From positions 1 to 40,744 of the forward strand of contig NZ_AZES01000031.1 of NCBI RefSeq assembly GCF_001434985.1: 40,744 nucleotides of DNA, given 5' to 3'. A program made the position numbers and the translations under genes. The notes beneath the pieces were generated by a model that was not told where the DNA came from, did no database searches, and was given only the letters and a program-made list of their open reading frames with translations. Shown in pieces: positions 8,268 through 15,699 of this stretch; position 1 is the stretch's first letter; each line of letters begins with the position of its first letter. This stretch comes from Companilactobacillus paralimentarius DSM 13238 = JCM 10415. Lineage in GTDB: Bacteria > Bacillota > Bacilli > Lactobacillales > Lactobacillaceae.

Positions 8268-8365
8268 TGCGGGTATAGCCTATCCGCACAAAACTGTTTC
8301 ATACATTCCAAAGATTTCTATGGAATGGTTTCTGGTCCTGCATCTTTGATGTAGGGCCTTTTTTT
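8268..8365 (+). ncRNA. Candidate small RNA or structured leader with terminator
   Basis: This non-coding stretch of about 98 nt folds as three successive stems. Stem 1 is TGCGGGTA / TATCCGCA (8268-8288) with a 5-nt loop. Stem 2 is CATTCCA / TGGAATG (8304-8327) with an inner AGA/TCT pairing. Stem 3 is an 11-bp stem (8334-8344 with 8348-8358) ending in seven Ts, a textbook intrinsic terminator. A TATAAT lies just upstream. I do not recognise the family and it matches no riboswitch consensus I can recall. It is either a free small RNA or an attenuating leader of the aldo-keto reductase gene 72 bp downstream. Confidence 0.6.
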
Positions 8366-8437
8366 ATGTGATAAATTAATTGTTTGATTGATTAAAAAGA
8401 GTTACGTTAATATTGACTTATAAAGGAGTGAATGTTG

Positions 8438-9262
8438 ATGTACAAATTAAATGATGGACAAGTAATACCTGAAATAGGTTTTGGGACTTACAAATTAAAT
8501 GGACGTAAAGGTGTTCAAAGTATAGTTTCTGCAATTAACAATGGGTATCGAATGCTAGATACGGCCTATAATTATGAAAATGAGGGTGCTGTAGGTCGTG
8601 CTATTTCTGAAAGTGGCATTGATCGTGATAAATTAGTTGTGACCTCTAAATTACCTGGTAGATACTATGCTTCTGATGATGCGATTGCTGCTTTGCAAGA
8701 ATCACTTTATCGAGCACATTTAGATTATTTTGACCTTTATTTGTTACATTGGCCTAATCCCAAACGTGGAATGTATGTCGAAGCTTGGCAAGCTTTGATT
8801 GATGCGCAAAAATTTGGTCTGGTTAAATCAATTGGTGTATGTAACTTCTTGCCAGAACATTTAAATAAATTAAAGCAAGAGACTGGTATTTTACCGACTA
8901 TTAACCAAATTGAATTGCATCCATATTTTAATCAGGCTGATATGCGTAAATTTGATAAGGATAATGGAATTATCACGATGGATTGGAGTCCGCTTGGGCG
9001 CGCCAGTTCTGTATTAAAGAATCCAGTTTTGATTGAATTAAGTAAGAAATATAATAAGTCAGTTGGTCAGATTATTTTGAGATGGGAACATCAATTGGGA
9101 ACCGTACCAATTCCTAAGTCATCGTCGCCAATTAGACAAGTAGAGAATCTGAGTATTTTTGATTTTGAAATATCAAATACTGATATGGATAAAATTAATT
9201 CATTGACTAAATCAGATGGACGTAACAAGGACCAAGATCCTGCTGTTTATGAGGAATTCTAA
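8438..9262 (+). CDS. Aldo/keto reductase
   Basis: This 274-residue NADPH-dependent TIM-barrel carbonyl reductase belongs to the AKR5/2,5-diketo-D-gluconate reductase-like branch. The catalytic tetrad is complete: Asp41 and Tyr46 in LDTAYNYENE, Lys71 in TSKLPG and His104 in LLHWPNP. The family signatures GVCNFLPEHL and NQIELHPYFNQ are present, and IPKSSSP provides the cofactor 2'-phosphate contact. An earlier in-frame ATG at 8432 lies 1-3 nt after the Shine-Dalgarno AAGGAGTG, so the ATG at 8438 is preferred. The terminator at 8334-8365 precedes it and a strong terminator follows. Confidence 0.92.
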   Translation: MYKLNDGQVIPEIGFGTYKLNGRKGVQSIVSAINNGYRMLDTAYNYENEGAVGRAISESGIDRDKLVVTSKLPGRYYASDDAIAALQESLYRAHLDYFDLYLLHWPNPKRGMYVEAWQALIDAQKFGLVKSIGVCNFLPEHLNKLKQETGILPTINQIELHPYFNQADMRKFDKDNGIITMDWSPLGRASSVLKNPVLIELSKKYNKSVGQIILRWEHQLGTVPIPKSSSPIRQVENLSIFDFEISNTDMDKINSLTKSDGRNKDQDPAVYEEF

Positions 9263-9264
9263 AA

Positions 9265-9308
9265 TGAGAGTGATATTTGAGACTATCTCAAATACCACTC
9301 TTTTTTTA
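9265..9308 (+). terminator. Intrinsic terminator of the aldo/keto reductase gene
   Basis: A 16-bp stem with a single mismatch (AGAGTG-a-TATTTGAGA pairing with TCTCAAATA-c-CACTCT) has a 3-nt loop and is followed by seven Ts. Confidence 0.85.
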
Positions 9309-9368
9309 TATTGTCTCATTTTTTAGAGAATATAGAATTTAAAAAATAATATTATTTTGGAATATCTA

Positions 9369-9397
9369 TTGAAATTTAGAAATATAAGAACTATATT
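9369..9397 (+). promoter_or_regulatory. Oleate hydratase promoter
   Basis: TTGAAA (9369-9374), a 17-bp spacer and TATATT (9392-9397) form a sigma-A type promoter. The start point is predicted near 9404, inside the cre site. Confidence 0.7.
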
Positions 9398-9402
9398 CTA
9401 GC

Positions 9403-9416
9403 TGTAAACGATTTCA
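9403..9416. promoter_or_regulatory. cre site (CcpA operator) at the oleate hydratase start point
   Basis: TGTAAACGATTTCA matches the Gram-positive cre consensus TGNAANCGNTNNCA at every fixed position. It begins 6 bp after the -10 and covers about +1 to +13, a position known to give CcpA repression. Confidence 0.75.
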
Positions 9417-9450
9417 ACTAAGAAAGCTAATAATTCAAGAGGTGGTTCTT

Positions 9451-11223
9451 ATGTATAGAAGTAACGGAAATTATGAGGCATTTGCTAGACCAATGAAACC
9501 AGTTGGCGTTGATGATAAGTCAGCATACATTGTTGGTTCTGGATTAGCTGGTTTGGCAGCTGCGTCATTTCTCGTACGTGATGGTCAAATGAAAGGCGAC
9601 AAGATTCATGTCCTAGAAGAATTAGCTCTACCTGGTGGTAGTATGGATGGTATTTGGAATGAACAAAAGGGTTATATCATCCGTGGTGGTAGAGAGATGG
9701 AACCTCATTTCGAAACACTTTGGGATTTGTTTAGATCAATTCCATCATTGGAAAATCCTGATGCATCTGTTTTGGATGAATTTTATTGGTTGAATAAAGA
9801 AGATCCTAGTTTCTCACATGGCAGAGTTATCCAAGAGCAAGGAAAAGAATTGCCAACTGAAGGAGATTTAACATTAACACCAAAGGCAGTTCAAGAACTA
9901 TTGGATTTGGTTATGACACCTGAAAAGGATTTGGGTGATAAGAAGATCAATGAAGTCTTCTCAGAGGACTTTTTGAATTCTAACTTCTGGCTCTACTGGT
10001 CAACAATGTTTGCTTTCGAACCTTGGGCTAGTGCTATGGAAATGAGACGTTATTTGATGCGTTTCTGTCATCATATTGATTCATTGTCAAATCTTTCATC
10101 ATTGAGATTCACCAAATACAATCAATATGAATCCTTGATTCAACCTTTGATTAAATTCTTGGAGAGTAAAGGTGTTCAATTCACATATAATACTCATGTA
10201 AATAATATTAAGGTTGATACATCAAATGGTTCTAAAGTGGCTAAAGAAATCGACCTTACAACTGATGGCAAAGATAACACAATCAGTTTGACAGAAAATG
10301 ATTTAGTCTTTGTAACAAATGGTTCAATTACTGAGAGCACAACTTATGGTGACAAGACTCATCCAGCACCAACCGAACATGAATTGGGTAGCAGTTGGCA
10401 ATTATGGGAAAACTTAGCTAAACAAGATGAGGCTTTTGGTCATCCAGACAAATTCTGTAAGAATATCCCTGAAGCAAACTGGACTATTTCTGGAACAGTT
10501 ACTTTAACTGATGATGAAGTAACACCATATATCGAGAAGATCAGTAAGAAAGATCTACATAGCGGTTCAATCGTAACCAGTGGTCCAGTAAGTATCAAAG
10601 ATTCTAACTGGTTATATGGATATTCCATCAGTCGTCAAAAACACTTTAAGAGACAAAAGGATAACGAATTGGTTGTCTGGGTTTATGGACTATTCTCAGA
10701 TAAACCAGGTAATTTCGTAAATAAGAAGATCACTGAGTGTACTGGTGATGAATTATGTGAAGAGTGGCTTTATCATATTGGTGTTCCAACTGATAAGATC
10801 AAGGATATTGCTGAAAATCATGCAAGTACTATTCCAGCACATATGCCATACATCACTTCATACTTTATGCCAAGAAAACTTGGAGATCGTCCATTAGTTG
10901 TTCCAGAAGGATCAAAGAACTTAGCCTTCATTGGTAATTTTGCTGAAACAGACCGTGATACAGTCTTCACAACAGAATATTCAGTTAGAACAGCTATGGA
11001 AGCCGTTTATACTTTGTTGAATGTTGATCGTGGAGTTCCTGAAGTCTTTGGTTCAGCTTATGATGTACGTACATTGATGCGTGCTATCTACTATCTAGAT
11101 GGTAAGAAGAAGCTTGAAGATATTAAATTGCCATTTAAGGAACGTTTGGTAGAGAAGAAAGTTATGGAGAAGATCCATGGAACTTATATTGAAGAACTAT
11201 TGAAAGATGCACATCTCTTGTAA
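9451..11223 (+). CDS. ohyA: Oleate hydratase (myosin-cross-reactive antigen family)
   Basis: This 590-residue FAD enzyme adds water to the cis-9 double bond of oleate and linoleate, giving 10-hydroxy fatty acids. In lactobacilli it contributes to fatty acid detoxification at the membrane. The dinucleotide motif [17 protein letters not shown] lies at about 27-42. [17 protein letters not shown] contains Glu82, the position reported as catalytic in staphylococcal OhyA. The segment [19 protein letters not shown] and the C-terminal [31 protein letters not shown] are strongly conserved in the family. The ATG at 9451 follows AAGAGGTGG by 5 nt; the in-frame GTG at 9442 lies inside that Shine-Dalgarno. 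The gene is monocistronic with its own promoter, cre site and terminator. Confidence 0.96.
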   Translation: MYRSNGNYEAFARPMKPVGVDDKSAYIVGSGLAGLAAASFLVRDGQMKGDKIHVLEELALPGGSMDGIWNEQKGYIIRGGREMEPHFETLWDLFRSIPSLENPDASVLDEFYWLNKEDPSFSHGRVIQEQGKELPTEGDLTLTPKAVQELLDLVMTPEKDLGDKKINEVFSEDFLNSNFWLYWSTMFAFEPWASAMEMRRYLMRFCHHIDSLSNLSSLRFTKYNQYESLIQPLIKFLESKGVQFTYNTHVNNIKVDTSNGSKVAKEIDLTTDGKDNTISLTENDLVFVTNGSITESTTYGDKTHPAPTEHELGSSWQLWENLAKQDEAFGHPDKFCKNIPEANWTISGTVTLTDDEVTPYIEKISKKDLHSGSIVTSGPVSIKDSNWLYGYSISRQKHFKRQKDNELVVWVYGLFSDKPGNFVNKKITECTGDELCEEWLYHIGVPTDKIKDIAENHASTIPAHMPYITSYFMPRKLGDRPLVVPEGSKNLAFIGNFAETDRDTVFTTEYSVRTAMEAVYTLLNVDRGVPEVFGSAYDVRTLMRAIYYLDGKKKLEDIKLPFKERLVEKKVMEKIHGTYIEELLKDAHLL

Positions 11224-11231
11224 TATAAAGA

Positions 11232-11272
11232 AAAACACCTCAATTCGTAAATGAAGAATTGAGGTGTTTTTT
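11232..11272. terminator. Bidirectional terminator between the oleate hydratase and NUDIX genes
   Basis: The perfect 15-bp stem AAAACACCTCAATTC / GAATTGAGGTGTTTT (11232-11246 with 11256-11270) has A and T tracts on both sides. Its right end overlaps the NUDIX stop codon. Confidence 0.88.
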
Positions 11273-11900
11273 AGTCGAAATAAGTTTGCCAATCTTTAGA
11301 ATTATGGCATTTAAAGGCCATTTTGAAATCTTCGGGGAGGTTACGTTCCAGTGAAAGATTCAAATTCAAGGCTTCATCGAGTGTAAAGTATTTAACATTA
11401 GAGGTCTCAACGCCGCTATGAATATCATCTTCAGTTGGAGTACATTCGAAGAAAAGCTTGTAAATGTAACTGAGATTTTTCTTAGGATAATGGTTCTTTT
11501 GCATATCCTTGATGGCAATTAGACGTAGGGGTTTGGTGTGAATACCAGCCTCCTCGAAAGTTTCCTTAGTGGCAATTTCACTGGCAGAGTAACCAATATC
11601 AGCCCAACCTCCAGGAATAGACCACTTACCATTACTCTTTTCCTGAACTAAAAGAATCTTATCATCTTTAAAAGCAGTAGCACGGACATCAACCTTAGGA
11701 GTAACATAACCAGTATCTGCATCGAAAAAGATATTCAGATTCTCAGGTGTCGCATTATTCGTCAATTGTGCTGTCAATTTCTTAGCGACATCCTCTAATT
11801 GTTGATAACGTTCTAAGTCAAAAACGTCCTTGCTATAATGTTTACCAGATTGAGCGATTGCTTGAAGTTTTTCAAGTAATAATTCAATATCATCATCCAT
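11271..11900 (-). CDS. NUDIX hydrolase with N-terminal NUDIX_N domain
   Basis: This 209-aa protein is probably an ADP-ribose or nucleotide-sugar pyrophosphatase. The helical N-terminal domain (1-65; LLLEKLQAIAQSGKHYSKDVFDLERYQQL) is the one that accompanies NUDIX domains in many Firmicutes. The NUDIX box is GWADIGYSASEIATKETFEEAGI. The EExG core is intact, but the first Glu of Gx5Ex7REUxEExGU is Tyr and the Arg is Lys, a pattern I recall from this subfamily. An extended -10 (TGTTATACT, minus strand, 11925-11933) lies between it and the upstream regulator gene, so it probably has its own promoter. Confidence 0.88.
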   Translation of the reverse strand: MDDDIELLLEKLQAIAQSGKHYSKDVFDLERYQQLEDVAKKLTAQLTNNATPENLNIFFDADTGYVTPKVDVRATAFKDDKILLVQEKSNGKWSIPGGWADIGYSASEIATKETFEEAGIHTKPLRLIAIKDMQKNHYPKKNLSYIYKLFFECTPTEDDIHSGVETSNVKYFTLDEALNLNLSLERNLPEDFKMAFKCHNSKDWQTYFD

Positions 11901-11948
11901 CTTTTTATACCTTCCTTTTAAGAAAGTATAACATTTATAAGTATTTTT

Positions 11949-12776
11949 TTAATTGACCTTAGCGTAGGGACGTTCATGAATGAAATCGTTAAATATATCG
12001 TACTTTTTAATACTTTCTAGTTTGTGATATTTAGTTTGGATTTTTTCTGTAATATGAGCCATCAAGTAGATACTGTCCAATAACATAAAATGGGAATTAT
12101 TCTGACGGGTAAAATTGATACCTTTTTCAACCATTTCAATGGCTTGGTTGTACTTGTTAAGCGCAAGATAGGAGAGAGCGGCAACAAAATAGATTATATT
12201 GAGATTTTCATCGTAAGTGATTTTATTGAGATCTCTTTGAGCTAATTCAATTTGTCTGTTAGCGGATCTACGTAGTCCTTGCTTAGCATAAACATAGGCC
12301 AAAGTGATATTGCAAATACGAGTTAAGGTAGTTTGTTTACGACTGTGTCCAGCACTAGCTAAGGACAATTTTAGAAGCTCTTTAGAACTATCGAAATTAT
12401 GTTCTAAATGTAAATCACATACAGCCAGATAGAAATAATAGGCTTGCGTCTGTTTTCCTGTTTGAACTGATTCGATAACAGTGGGACGATTCAGATAAGT
12501 CTTGAGTAGCTGATAGTTTCTACTATTATATAGTGAACGAACTTTTTGATTGAAATAACGATCTTTACAGATATTAAAATCCTGTGCTAGAAGTAAATCG
12601 TCAAAATTGATCGACAGCCTTTGACACAAGTTGATTAAGAGTTGTGTGTTAGGGATGTATTTATTGTGTTCAATTTCAGAAAGGGTGGATTGAGAACAAA
12701 TATTTTCAGCTGTTTCCAGTTGCGAAAGTTGTCGACGCTGACGAGTTTCTTTTAATATGTCCCCTAAGTTGTCCAT
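11949..12776 (-). CDS. XRE-family regulator with TPR-like C-terminal domain (Rgg/MutR or PlcR type)
   Basis: This 275-residue cytoplasmic regulator has an N-terminal helix-turn-helix (about 4-60; LGDILKETRQRRQLSQLETAENICSQSTLSEIEHNKYIPNTQLLINLCQRL). An all-helical repeat domain (about 80-260) follows. The layout is that of RRNPP regulators (Rgg, MutR, PlcR, ComR), which bind short peptides. No obvious peptide pheromone gene with a signal-like N-terminus lies next to it; a 58-codon ORF lies upstream on the same strand. The Shine-Dalgarno is weak (TAGGTG). Its target is unknown. Confidence 0.82.
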   Translation of the reverse strand: MDNLGDILKETRQRRQLSQLETAENICSQSTLSEIEHNKYIPNTQLLINLCQRLSINFDDLLLAQDFNICKDRYFNQKVRSLYNSRNYQLLKTYLNRPTVIESVQTGKQTQAYYFYLAVCDLHLEHNFDSSKELLKLSLASAGHSRKQTTLTRICNITLAYVYAKQGLRRSANRQIELAQRDLNKITYDENLNIIYFVAALSYLALNKYNQAIEMVEKGINFTRQNNSHFMLLDSIYLMAHITEKIQTKYHKLESIKKYDIFNDFIHERPYAKVN

Positions 12777-12821
12777 ATGTTAACACCTACTTGTTTTAAT
12801 TAATAATTTATAAGTAAATGA

Positions 12822-12850
12822 TATAAAAGTAGTGTGTATTTTCTGTTCAA
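12822..12850 (-). promoter_or_regulatory. Candidate promoter of the XRE/TPR regulator
   Basis: On the minus strand TTGAAC (12845-12850) is followed after 17 bp by TTTATA (12822-12827), about 46 bp before the start codon. The -10 is imperfect. Confidence 0.4.
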
Positions 12851-12885
12851 TTATTGTAAAGTTTTGTAAATGTGTATGTAAATTT

Positions 12886-13062
12886 TCAGGAAAAATTATG
12901 TTTATTAATTAAATCAGGTTGAATGGGTCGTTGATTTTTATCAGAATCAACTTGGTAATTGATAATCATATTAACTGAGTCTGTCGTTAAAATATTGATA
13001 ATAGTGTTTTTCATAACAAATAATTCGTAATCACGAAAAGTTTTATCTTCAATAGGTGCCAT
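12886..13062 (-). CDS. Small ORF, 58 aa, function unknown
   Basis: The ORF begins with ATG preceded by a very strong Shine-Dalgarno GGAGGT (8 nt upstream) and ends with TGA at 12886-12888. The product starts MAPIEDKTFRDYELFVMKN and is soluble with mixed charge. It has no signal peptide or membrane segment and no family that I recognise. It sits on the minus strand between the DUF4260-like gene and the XRE/TPR regulator. A role as the cognate peptide of that regulator is possible but the sequence does not look like a secreted pheromone precursor. The ribosome-binding site is the main evidence that it is translated. Confidence 0.55.
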   Translation of the reverse strand: MAPIEDKTFRDYELFVMKNTIINILTTDSVNMIINYQVDSDKNQRPIQPDLINKHNFS

Positions 13063-13144
13063 GATTAGTTACCTCCAGTCTCTTATCTTTAGAATAATAT
13101 ATTGTAAAACTGTAAAGATTGAGAGGAGTAATAATTTGCTTTGA

Positions 13145-13474
13145 CTAGTTTAATTGTCTATTTTTGTTGCGAGGAAATAGATTCCAACCAAGTATACGAT
13201 CAATGTAAATGTGCAGATACCAGATGATAATTAGACTTATTAGGTAATGACTGTTAATACTGAATATTAAGATAATTGTTGGAAGAATTAGAGTATGTGT
13301 TAAATTATATGAAAACTCACCAATTTTTTTTGAAAAAATGAAACCTAATGCAGAAATATCAGGTAACAGATAAAATATTAATAGGTTAAGCCATGATCCG
13401 TAAGAAGGGTAAATTGTTAATAGTAATAAAACGAATGTTACATTTTCTAAACGGTAATAAATTATTTTTTTCGT
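13145..13474 (-). CDS. DUF4260-like membrane protein lacking a canonical start codon
   Basis: A 109-codon frame on the minus strand carries DUF4260-like signatures in order: YYRLENV at the N-terminus, LLPDISALGF, SYNLTHTLILP, and IIWYLHIYIDRILGWN near the C-terminus. Three or four membrane segments are evident. Where family members start with Met-Lys-Lys, this frame has ACG AAA AAA at 13474, and there is no in-frame ATG, GTG or TTG before it that avoids a stop. GGGAAG lies 9 nt upstream of the ACG. The first 13 bases overlap the end of the YrdB-like gene. It is either a gene silenced by an ATG-to-ACG change or one expressed weakly by coupling. The family assignment is from memory of its motifs. 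Confidence 0.62.
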   Translation of the reverse strand, partial: TKKIIYYRLENVTFVLLLLTIYPSYGSWLNLLIFYLLPDISALGFIFSKKIGEFSYNLTHTLILPTIILIFSINSHYLISLIIIWYLHIYIDRILGWNLFPRNKNRQLN

Positions 13475-13809
13475 GATAATGTACTTCCCATATGAATCAT
13501 TACGGTATTAACTAAAGTAATTGTTAAATAGATTAATCCGATTAATGTGGATTCTTTGGATATTAGTAAATAAGTACAAGTTCCAAAAATTATGAGTTCA
13601 ATAAAAATTCTTAAGATTGCAGGACCTTGTTTTGGAGAATGGGGTGCTATGAAAAATCCCCATAATGATATGAAAATTATTGGTAGAAGTATTCCAATCA
13701 AAATATTTAATGGTAATGAATATTTTGTTAAGCCGATAGTAATGATAAGGATTGTAGTTGTTATTTCGATTAGAAATCTAATTGGAGCGTTGAGTGTAAA
13801 TAAATTCAT
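13462..13809 (-). CDS. YrdB/DUF2568 family membrane protein
   Basis: This 115-residue protein is almost entirely membrane-embedded, with four hydrophobic segments (about 10-28, 32-52, 66-84, 86-106). It opens MNLFTLNAPIRFLIEI and has SLWGFFIAPHSPKQGPAILRIFIELIIF in the middle, both typical of YrdB/DUF2568. The function is unknown. It heads a minus-strand unit with the DUF4260-like frame, divergent from a MerR-type gene. Its promoter has the long spacer of MerR-controlled promoters. Confidence 0.8.
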   Translation of the reverse strand: MNLFTLNAPIRFLIEITTTILIITIGLTKYSLPLNILIGILLPIIFISLWGFFIAPHSPKQGPAILRIFIELIIFGTCTYLLISKESTLIGLIYLTITLVNTVMIHMGSTLSRKK

Positions 13810-13843
13810 TTGATGTTACCTGATTTCTTTATAGATTAATCAG

Positions 13844-13874
13844 ATAGTATCATGGGGCCTAACCCCCGAGTCAA
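13844..13874 (-). promoter_or_regulatory. MerR-type promoter of the YrdB/DUF4260 unit
   Basis: On the minus strand TTGACT (13869-13874) and TACTAT (13844-13849) are separated by 19 bp instead of 17. The spacer holds a GC-rich dyad, GGGG(N6)CCCC at 13854-13867. A 19-bp spacer with a dyad inside is the hallmark of promoters that MerR proteins untwist, and the merR gene is divergent from here. Confidence 0.75.
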
Positions 13875-13897
13875 TTAGCACGTTTGGAGGATCTGAG

Positions 13898-14293
13898 ATG
13901 AATGTTGCAGAATTTTGTAAAAAGGTTGATACCACTAGAGATACATTGAGATTGTATGATCAAATGGGTTTATTGAAACCCAAGAGAAATCAGAATAATT
14001 ATCGAAATTTTAGTATTGAGGATCAAAAAACTTTTGCGATTATCCGTAATTTGCAGAAAGCTAGCCTAACTTTGGAAGAAATAAAAATAGTTTTGGAATT
14101 ACGAAATAAACCAATCACGGAAGATTGTCATACGGATACTCAGGAATTTATTAAGAATAAGAGAAATGAATTTCAAAAGAAACGTGATTTTTATGAACAA
14201 CTGTTAGTTGTGACTGATGAGATGAGTAGTGCCTTGGATGATTCACAAACTGATATGGAACAGTTTATTGAAAAATTTGGCGAAATAGAATAA
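13898..14293 (+). CDS. MerR family transcriptional regulator
   Basis: This 131-residue regulator has the MerR winged helix-turn-helix (residues 1-70): MNVAEFCKKVDTTRDTLRLYDQMGLLKPKRN, then NYRNFSIEDQKTFAIIRNLQKASLTLEEIKIVLEL. A dimerisation coiled coil (about 90-120) follows, ending in an acidic tail. Single Cys residues (Cys7, Cys89) do not form a metal site of the CueR or ZntR kind, so the signal is more likely organic. GGAGG is 9 nt before the ATG. The adjacent 19-bp-spacer promoter indicates that it controls the divergent YrdB/DUF4260 unit and perhaps itself. Confidence 0.9.
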   Translation: MNVAEFCKKVDTTRDTLRLYDQMGLLKPKRNQNNYRNFSIEDQKTFAIIRNLQKASLTLEEIKIVLELRNKPITEDCHTDTQEFIKNKRNEFQKKRDFYEQLLVVTDEMSSALDDSQTDMEQFIEKFGEIE

Positions 14294-14296
14294 AAA

Positions 14297-14319
14297 AATA
14301 TCACGAAGTTCGTGATATT
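14297..14319. terminator. Weak hairpin after the MerR gene
   Basis: The stem AATATCACG / CGTGATATT with a 5-nt loop has an A7 tract on its left and only three Ts on its right. It would terminate better on the minus strand. Confidence 0.45.
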
Positions 14320-14334
14320 TAGTGGGAGATTATG

Positions 14335-14965
14335 ATGGCTGATAGACCATATTTTTCTAAAAAATTATCGGTGGAAGATTTTCAGAAGTTCTATTGGTAT
14401 AAAACAGAATTAGTACAGATTTGTAAAGATAATCAGTTGCCTAGTTATGGAACTAAGGCTGAATTGAATCAATATATTATTCAGTATTTGAGTGGCATAC
14501 CACAATCACAAATAAAAACTGGCGGACTAATACTCACATTTCATCATTGAAGACGGAACAAATCAATCCGCAGACTAAATTATTAGCCACGGGATTCAAA
14601 TTGAATGCAGAAGCTAGAAAGTTTTTCGCTGATTATTTTCAAATGAGTAAATTCAGTTTTAAAAAGTCCATGGCAATTAAAATGCGCCAAGTTCAAAGTG
14701 ATCAGGACACTTCAGCCACGGTACAGGATTTAATTGATGCCTATCAGAATAAAACTTTGACTGACAATGAGGAAGAACACACTTACCAATGGAATAATTT
14801 TGTAAAAGATTTTAACCATGATGAGCGTTCAAAAAAATATTCGCAAAAATGAAGGTTGCGGCTATTATTTGGTCTAAAGTTCGTGATGGTCAAACTGATA
14901 AGACTTATCGTTCACAACTAATTGATCAGTATCAAAGTGAAATTGAAAAGTATCGAAAAAATTAA
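14335..14965 (+). pseudogene. SAP-domain protein gene, broken by two frameshifts
   Basis: The three frames together read as one protein of about 210 aa. The N-terminal SAP helix-extension-helix (FYWYKTELVQICKDNQLPSYGTKAELNQYIIQYL) suggests DNA binding. The middle part follows (LLATGFKLNAEARKFFADYF, FSFKKSMAIKMRQVQ, YQWNNFVKDFNHDERSKKYS), then a C-terminal part beginning MKVAAIIWSKVRDG. The first frame ends at 14550, the second (14520-14852) at a TGA, and the third runs to TAA 14963-14965. Each junction falls at an AAAAA tract (about 14514 and 14845), and one extra A at each restores the frame. The ATG at 14335 fits the GGGAG site better than the ATG at 14332. The stop overlaps that of the convergent nitroreductase gene. 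It is either a pseudogene or a homopolymer assembly artefact. Confidence 0.8.
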
Positions 14966-15699
14966 GCTAACGTAAAGCCCTGTTCTTTAAGAAAACTGGC
15001 TACCTCTGGACGTCTAATTTGTTTGAAAATTGTTAAGTTCTTTTCAGACCAATTGGTGTCGGAAGCATTAGTTTTACGATTAGCATAATATTCGTGGACA
15101 TCTTGATCATATGCTTTTAAATCAGTGAATTTCTGATTGTCATATGTGTTAGTAGCGACTTGATTAGCCTGTGGTAGGCGTGGTTTATGCTGATTTTTCG
15201 TTGCAGGAATACCAACCGTCATACCAAAGACGGGAACAGTGAATTTTGGTAGATTCAGTAATTCAGCCACTCGTTTGATATTGTTACGAAGACTACCAAT
15301 ATAGCAGATACCCAAATCCATTGATTCAGCGGCAACTGCCATATTTTGAGCAGCAATAGTCGTATCAACGACACTGACAATCAATGATTCCATATTCTTT
15401 AAACTATCTAAGCTTTGATTATGTGCTTTTAAAATACTAGCCTGACGGTTTAAATCGGCTACAAAAACATAAAATGTATCGGCTTTTTTAACATGTGGGG
15501 AGCTAATGGTAATATCAGCTAACTCATTTCTAAGTTTCTGATCAGTTATTTCGATGATAGAAAAAGCTTGAACAAACTCAGATGTGGAACCACTTTGAGC
15601 TGCAGCTAATAGTGATTGCTTTTGATCAGCGGTGATGGCTTGATCTTTAAATTCACGTACAGAAACGTGTTCAGTCATATTCTTAATTGTTGAATTCAT
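14962..15699 (-). CDS. NfsA/FRP-type nitroreductase family flavoprotein
   Basis: The product (245 aa) is an FMN-dependent NADPH oxidoreductase of the NfsA/FRP branch, which reduces nitroaromatics, quinones or flavins. Key segments are the N-terminal HVSVREFKDQAIT FMN-binding stretch, AAAQSGSTSEFVQAFSII and AQNMAVAAESMDLGICYIGSLRNN. The C-terminal KPRLP segment is also a family feature. The ATG at 15699 is supported by GAGGGT and gives the normal length; the frame continues open upstream but without signal. Its start overlaps the end of the SnoaL-like gene by 17 bp, so the two are translationally coupled. Confidence 0.9.
   Translation of the reverse strand: MNSTIKNMTEHVSVREFKDQAITADQKQSLLAAAQSGSTSEFVQAFSIIEITDQKLRNELADITISSPHVKKADTFYVFVADLNRQASILKAHNQSLDSLKNMESLIVSVVDTTIAAQNMAVAAESMDLGICYIGSLRNNIKRVAELLNLPKFTVPVFGMTVGIPATKNQHKPRLPQANQVATNTYDNQKFTDLKAYDQDVHEYYANRKTNASDTNWSEKNLTIFKQIRRPEVASFLKEQGFTLA

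Noticed and set aside
8318-8347. Nine-codon ORF inside the candidate small RNA as a leader peptide
   Set aside because: It has no Shine-Dalgarno and lies within the stems of the predicted structure.
13592-13813. 73-codon plus-strand ORF opposite the YrdB-like gene
   Set aside because: The minus strand encodes a recognisable membrane protein with its own promoter; this frame has no Shine-Dalgarno and is a shadow.
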